A DNA stretch of 64,000 nt from assembly GCF_001274725.1 (NCBI RefSeq), contig NZ_LGUF01000007.1:4140916-4204915 (forward strand). Direction: 5' to 3'. The position numbers and the translations under genes were made by a program. This document shows positions 62,162 to 64,000 of the stretch, piece by piece. The stretch's first letter is position 1. Each line of letters starts with the position of its first letter. The DNA comes from Sporosarcina globispora (GTDB lineage: Bacteria > Bacillota > Bacilli > Bacillales > Cytobacillaceae). The notes beneath the pieces are model-generated. The model was given only the letters and a program-made list of their open reading frames with translations. It was not told where the DNA came from and made no database searches.

Positions 62162-62534
62162 ATGGCAGACAAGGAGAACTCTAACTATAAAGTTTCAATC
62201 AATGGAAAAGAGCTGATTGGAGAAGAAGCAAAACAATATGCAGAACAAATGGTTGCGAAATTCAATAAAACATTTAGCGGATTCTATACAAAAGGATTAG
62301 AAAAAATTCAATCTGAAGAGTTAAGAGGAAATCTCATGGAATCTCTTAAGCCACTGAAAAACTTGGAAGGGCTCTTCACAAAAAATTCCTCCGATCGGGA
62401 ACATGATTCCTGCATTAAAAAATCTGCTGCCTGTTGTAGAAACATCCGAGGATTATAAACAGCTGAAACTATCCGTAAACGGTAAGAAACTTCCGGATTT
62501 GGATCTTTCAGACATGATGAAGAAAGATTCATAG
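62162..62534 (+). pseudogene. Conserved small gene with one-base frameshift
   Basis: From ATG 62162 (strong GGAGGTGAACAGGA site) the frame encodes NYKVSINGKELIGEEAKQYA and then breaks at A-run 62380-62385. Removing one A continues as IPPIGNMIPALKNLLPVVET...LKLSVNGKKLPDLDLSDMMKK to TAG at 62532-62534, giving about 124 codons. Both halves share a VS(V)NGK motif, so the whole is one gene. Either a natural frameshift mutation or a sequencing indel. Function unknown. Confidence 0.7.
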
Positions 62535-62568
62535 TCTAGAACATAGCCACTTCAATGATTTGAAGGGG

Positions 62569-62792
62569 GTGAAAACGGGAAGGACGGTATTAATCTCACA
62601 TATGTGGATAATTACTCGACATTGCTTCTTGTATACACCTTTCTCCTGAACTTTTTGAACAAAGAGTCTGATGATGCAGGGACGAAAATGCTGAATCAAT
62701 CTCTGCTGTCAACGCTAAATGCTGCGCTTATTGAGCAGCAGGAATACAGAAAAGAATTTTTAAAAGCAGTAGAATTATTGCGAAACCAATAA
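62569..62792 (+). pseudogene. Small helical gene needing a one-base correction
   Basis: A GAAGGGGGTGA ribosome site is followed by GTG 62569, but the frame of the conserved text (INLTYVDNYSTLLLVYTFLL, then helical QQEYRKEFLKAVELLRNQ) is reached only if one A is added to the four-A run at 62572-62575, which gives VKNGKDGINLTYVDN. Without correction, translation could only start at GTG 62604. Small coiled protein; function unknown. Confidence 0.55.
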
Positions 62793-62850
62793 ATGCCCCC
62801 CGTCAACTCATGGCCGTTACCAACTCCTCCCTTAAATATAGAGCGTAAAA

Positions 62851-62880
62851 AACACCCTGCACTAATTTGTGCAGGGTGTT
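62851..62880. terminator. Terminator between the small + strand genes and ricA
   Basis: AACACCCTGCAC and GTGCAGGGTGTT pair around a 6-base loop; A runs on the left and T on the right allow termination from both sides (TTTTTT in the - direction). Confidence 0.95.
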
Positions 62881-62892
62881 TCGGTTATTAGT

Positions 62893-63318
62893 TTAGTGTG
62901 AACAGCTGCTGTTCTTTATTTTCGAACCCGTTTCGCCGCTCAGCAGGTTTCCGCCTGTAGCAGTAATGACTTCGTCTGTTACAGTGTTGGAAATTGTATT
63001 TGCCACAATCTGCAGCAATTCATTAACGTCCACCTGGGACTGCTTGAATTCCTGGACAACCGGGATTTCATCCAGCTGCTGTTCCAATTGGGCAATTTTT
63101 TCTTCCGTTTTCTTTAATGCTTCAGCTTTACCATAGTGCTGAAGATTGACAGCCTGCTTTTGCAAGCCTTTGATTGTTGTAATGGTTGCACTAACCTTTT
63201 CGTTTTCATTAATCTGTGCTTCTGCACGCTTGAAGAAATCCACTTCTTCAGTCTCTGCAATCATGCGTGCCAATTCATTTGCACGTTCTACAATCTCATC
63301 TTTTGTGTATTTAGCCAT
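62893..63318 (-). CDS. ricA: RicA (YmcA), regulator of RNA processing and development
   Basis: The 141-residue helical protein ([20 protein letters not shown] start, QVDVNELLQIVANTISNTVTD near 93) belongs to the YlbF/YmcA family. RicA with RicF and RicT stimulates RNase Y cleavage and affects competence, biofilm and sporulation. The C-terminus carries a Cys-His end (SSCSH) as in proteins that bind an Fe-S cluster. It directly follows miaB, with a one-base overlap. Confidence 0.95.
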   Translation of the reverse strand: MAKYTKDEIVERANELARMIAETEEVDFFKRAEAQINENEKVSATITTIKGLQKQAVNLQHYGKAEALKKTEEKIAQLEQQLDEIPVVQEFKQSQVDVNELLQIVANTISNTVTDEVITATGGNLLSGETGSKIKNSSCSH

Positions 63319-64000
63319 TACTGCTTCACCTCAACCGCGTCTAGTTCTTCAATCATTTCTCCGTTTAGTGACCAAGTCTTCGCATCGGTTACTTTTACAT
63401 TCACAATTTTGCCGATCGCTGTTTTCGGTCCCTTAAAGTTTACCAGCTTGTTCTTTCTTGTGTATCCTGCAAGGATATCAGGATTGTTCTTGCTTTCCCC
63501 TTCAACAAGAACTTCGACAATCTGGCCCTGATATTTTTTCATTGCTTCTGCTGACATTTCATTAACAAGAGCGTTCAAGCGCTGAAGACGCTCCTTCTTC
63601 ACTTCCATTGGCACGTTATCCACCATTTTGGCCGCTGGTGTGCCTTCACGAGGTGAGTATATGAACGTATAAGCTGCTTCGAAGCCTACCTCACGATACA
63701 GGGATATTGTTTCTTCGAATTGCTCTTCTGTTTCATTAGGGTAGCCTACAATGATATCAGTTGTAAAAGTAGCCTCGGGGATAGCCGCTTTAATCTTGCG
63801 CACAAGCTCCAAGTATTGCTCTCTTGTATATTTGCGAGCCATAATTTTCAGGACATCTGTTGAACCAGATTGAACTGGAAGGTGAATGTGCTCTACAAGA
63901 TTGCCGCCTTTGGCAAGAATTTCAATCAAGTGATCATCGAAGTCGCGAGGATGGCTCGTTGTAAAGCGCACCCGCGGAATGTCAATTTTGCGGATTTCAT
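63318..64000 (-). CDS. miaB: tRNA methylthiotransferase MiaB, C-terminal part
   Basis: The frame enters from the right edge and covers 226 codons: radical-SAM core end ([42 protein letters not shown]) and a TRAM domain (about the last 65 residues, [20 protein letters not shown]). MiaB adds the methylthio group to i6A37 tRNA after MiaA, encoded at 51.8-52.8 kb. The N-terminal Fe-S cluster Cys residues lie outside the window. Confidence 0.95.
   Translation of the reverse strand, partial: EIRKIDIPRVRFTTSHPRDFDDHLIEILAKGGNLVEHIHLPVQSGSTDVLKIMARKYTREQYLELVRKIKAAIPEATFTTDIIVGYPNETEEQFEETISLYREVGFEAAYTFIYSPREGTPAAKMVDNVPMEVKKERLQRLNALVNEMSAEAMKKYQGQIVEVLVEGESKNNPDILAGYTRKNKLVNFKGPKTAIGKIVNVKVTDAKTWSLNGEMIEELDAVEVKQ

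Noticed and set aside
1..64000. CRISPR arrays, tRNA or rRNA genes, complete insertion sequences
   Set aside because: No regularly spaced direct repeats of CRISPR size, no cloverleaf with CCA-end pattern and no transposase gene were recognised while reading both strands.

Overview
The window looks like a low-GC Bacillaceae chromosome carrying an integrated tailed phage. The host part (about 35.6-64 kb) has the Bacillus order miaB-ricA-cotE-mutS-mutL / miaA-hfq / spoVK / hflX-ynbB-glnR-glnA, with spore genes (cotE, spoVK) and mreBH. Protein similarity suggests a Cytobacillus/Mesobacillus-type bacterium; the genus is inference only. I saw no rRNA, tRNA, CRISPR array or complete insertion sequence.

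Positions 1 to about 35.6 kb hold a siphovirus prophage cut by the left window edge. Its tyrosine integrase ends beside the glnA terminator, so that terminator is the likely attachment region. Rightmost is the lysogeny switch: integrase, an ImmA-like peptidase and a CI-like repressor on +, divergent from a Cro-like protein on -, with five copies of a 15-bp operator. The - strand then runs leftward through early genes: excisionase-like DUF771 protein, ORF6N antirepressor, an SbcC/Rad50-like ATPase, a RecT-like annealing protein, an MBL-fold hydrolase, an AbrB-like regulator, a replisome organizer, many tiny Cys-rich or basic proteins, an all-alpha dUTPase, RusA, XtrA and an ArpU/RinA-like late regulator. 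The late operon follows: terminase, portal, minor head protein, scaffold, decoration, capsid, connectors, tail tube, frameshifted tail chaperones, tape measure, distal tail and tail endopeptidase. An AT-rich three-gene cassette (AAA kinase, ASCH protein, GNAT-PUA protein; 16.97-18.95 kb) interrupts the early/late boundary and looks like an accessory or defence cargo.

Between hflX and spoVK, genes that are close together in Bacillus subtilis, lies an island of about 10 kb. It encodes a TRAP transporter, a GntR/FCD regulator, an Ldh2-family dehydrogenase, a two-subunit UxaA/SuyAB-type lyase and a D-2-hydroxyacid dehydrogenase. Together these match the sulfolactate pathway SlcC-ComC-SuyAB: (S)-sulfolactate to sulfopyruvate to (R)-sulfolactate to pyruvate plus sulfite. 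A 19-bp palindrome (TGGTTGGGTNACCCAACCA type) occurs five times, once before each transcription unit, which defines a compact regulon. One of these units is a broken YeiH-family exporter gene, a candidate former sulfite exporter.

The remaining host region holds glutaredoxin, spoVK, hfq, miaA, mreBH, mutL, mutS, a PH-domain protein, a two-domain VOC protein, cotE with a SigK-type promoter, two small genes that each need a one-base A-run correction, ricA and the 3' part of miaB. Non-coding elements include a multi-stem structured element between miaA and mreBH, a dispersed Bacillaceae-type repeat upstream of mutS and a degenerate tandem repeat near glutaredoxin.
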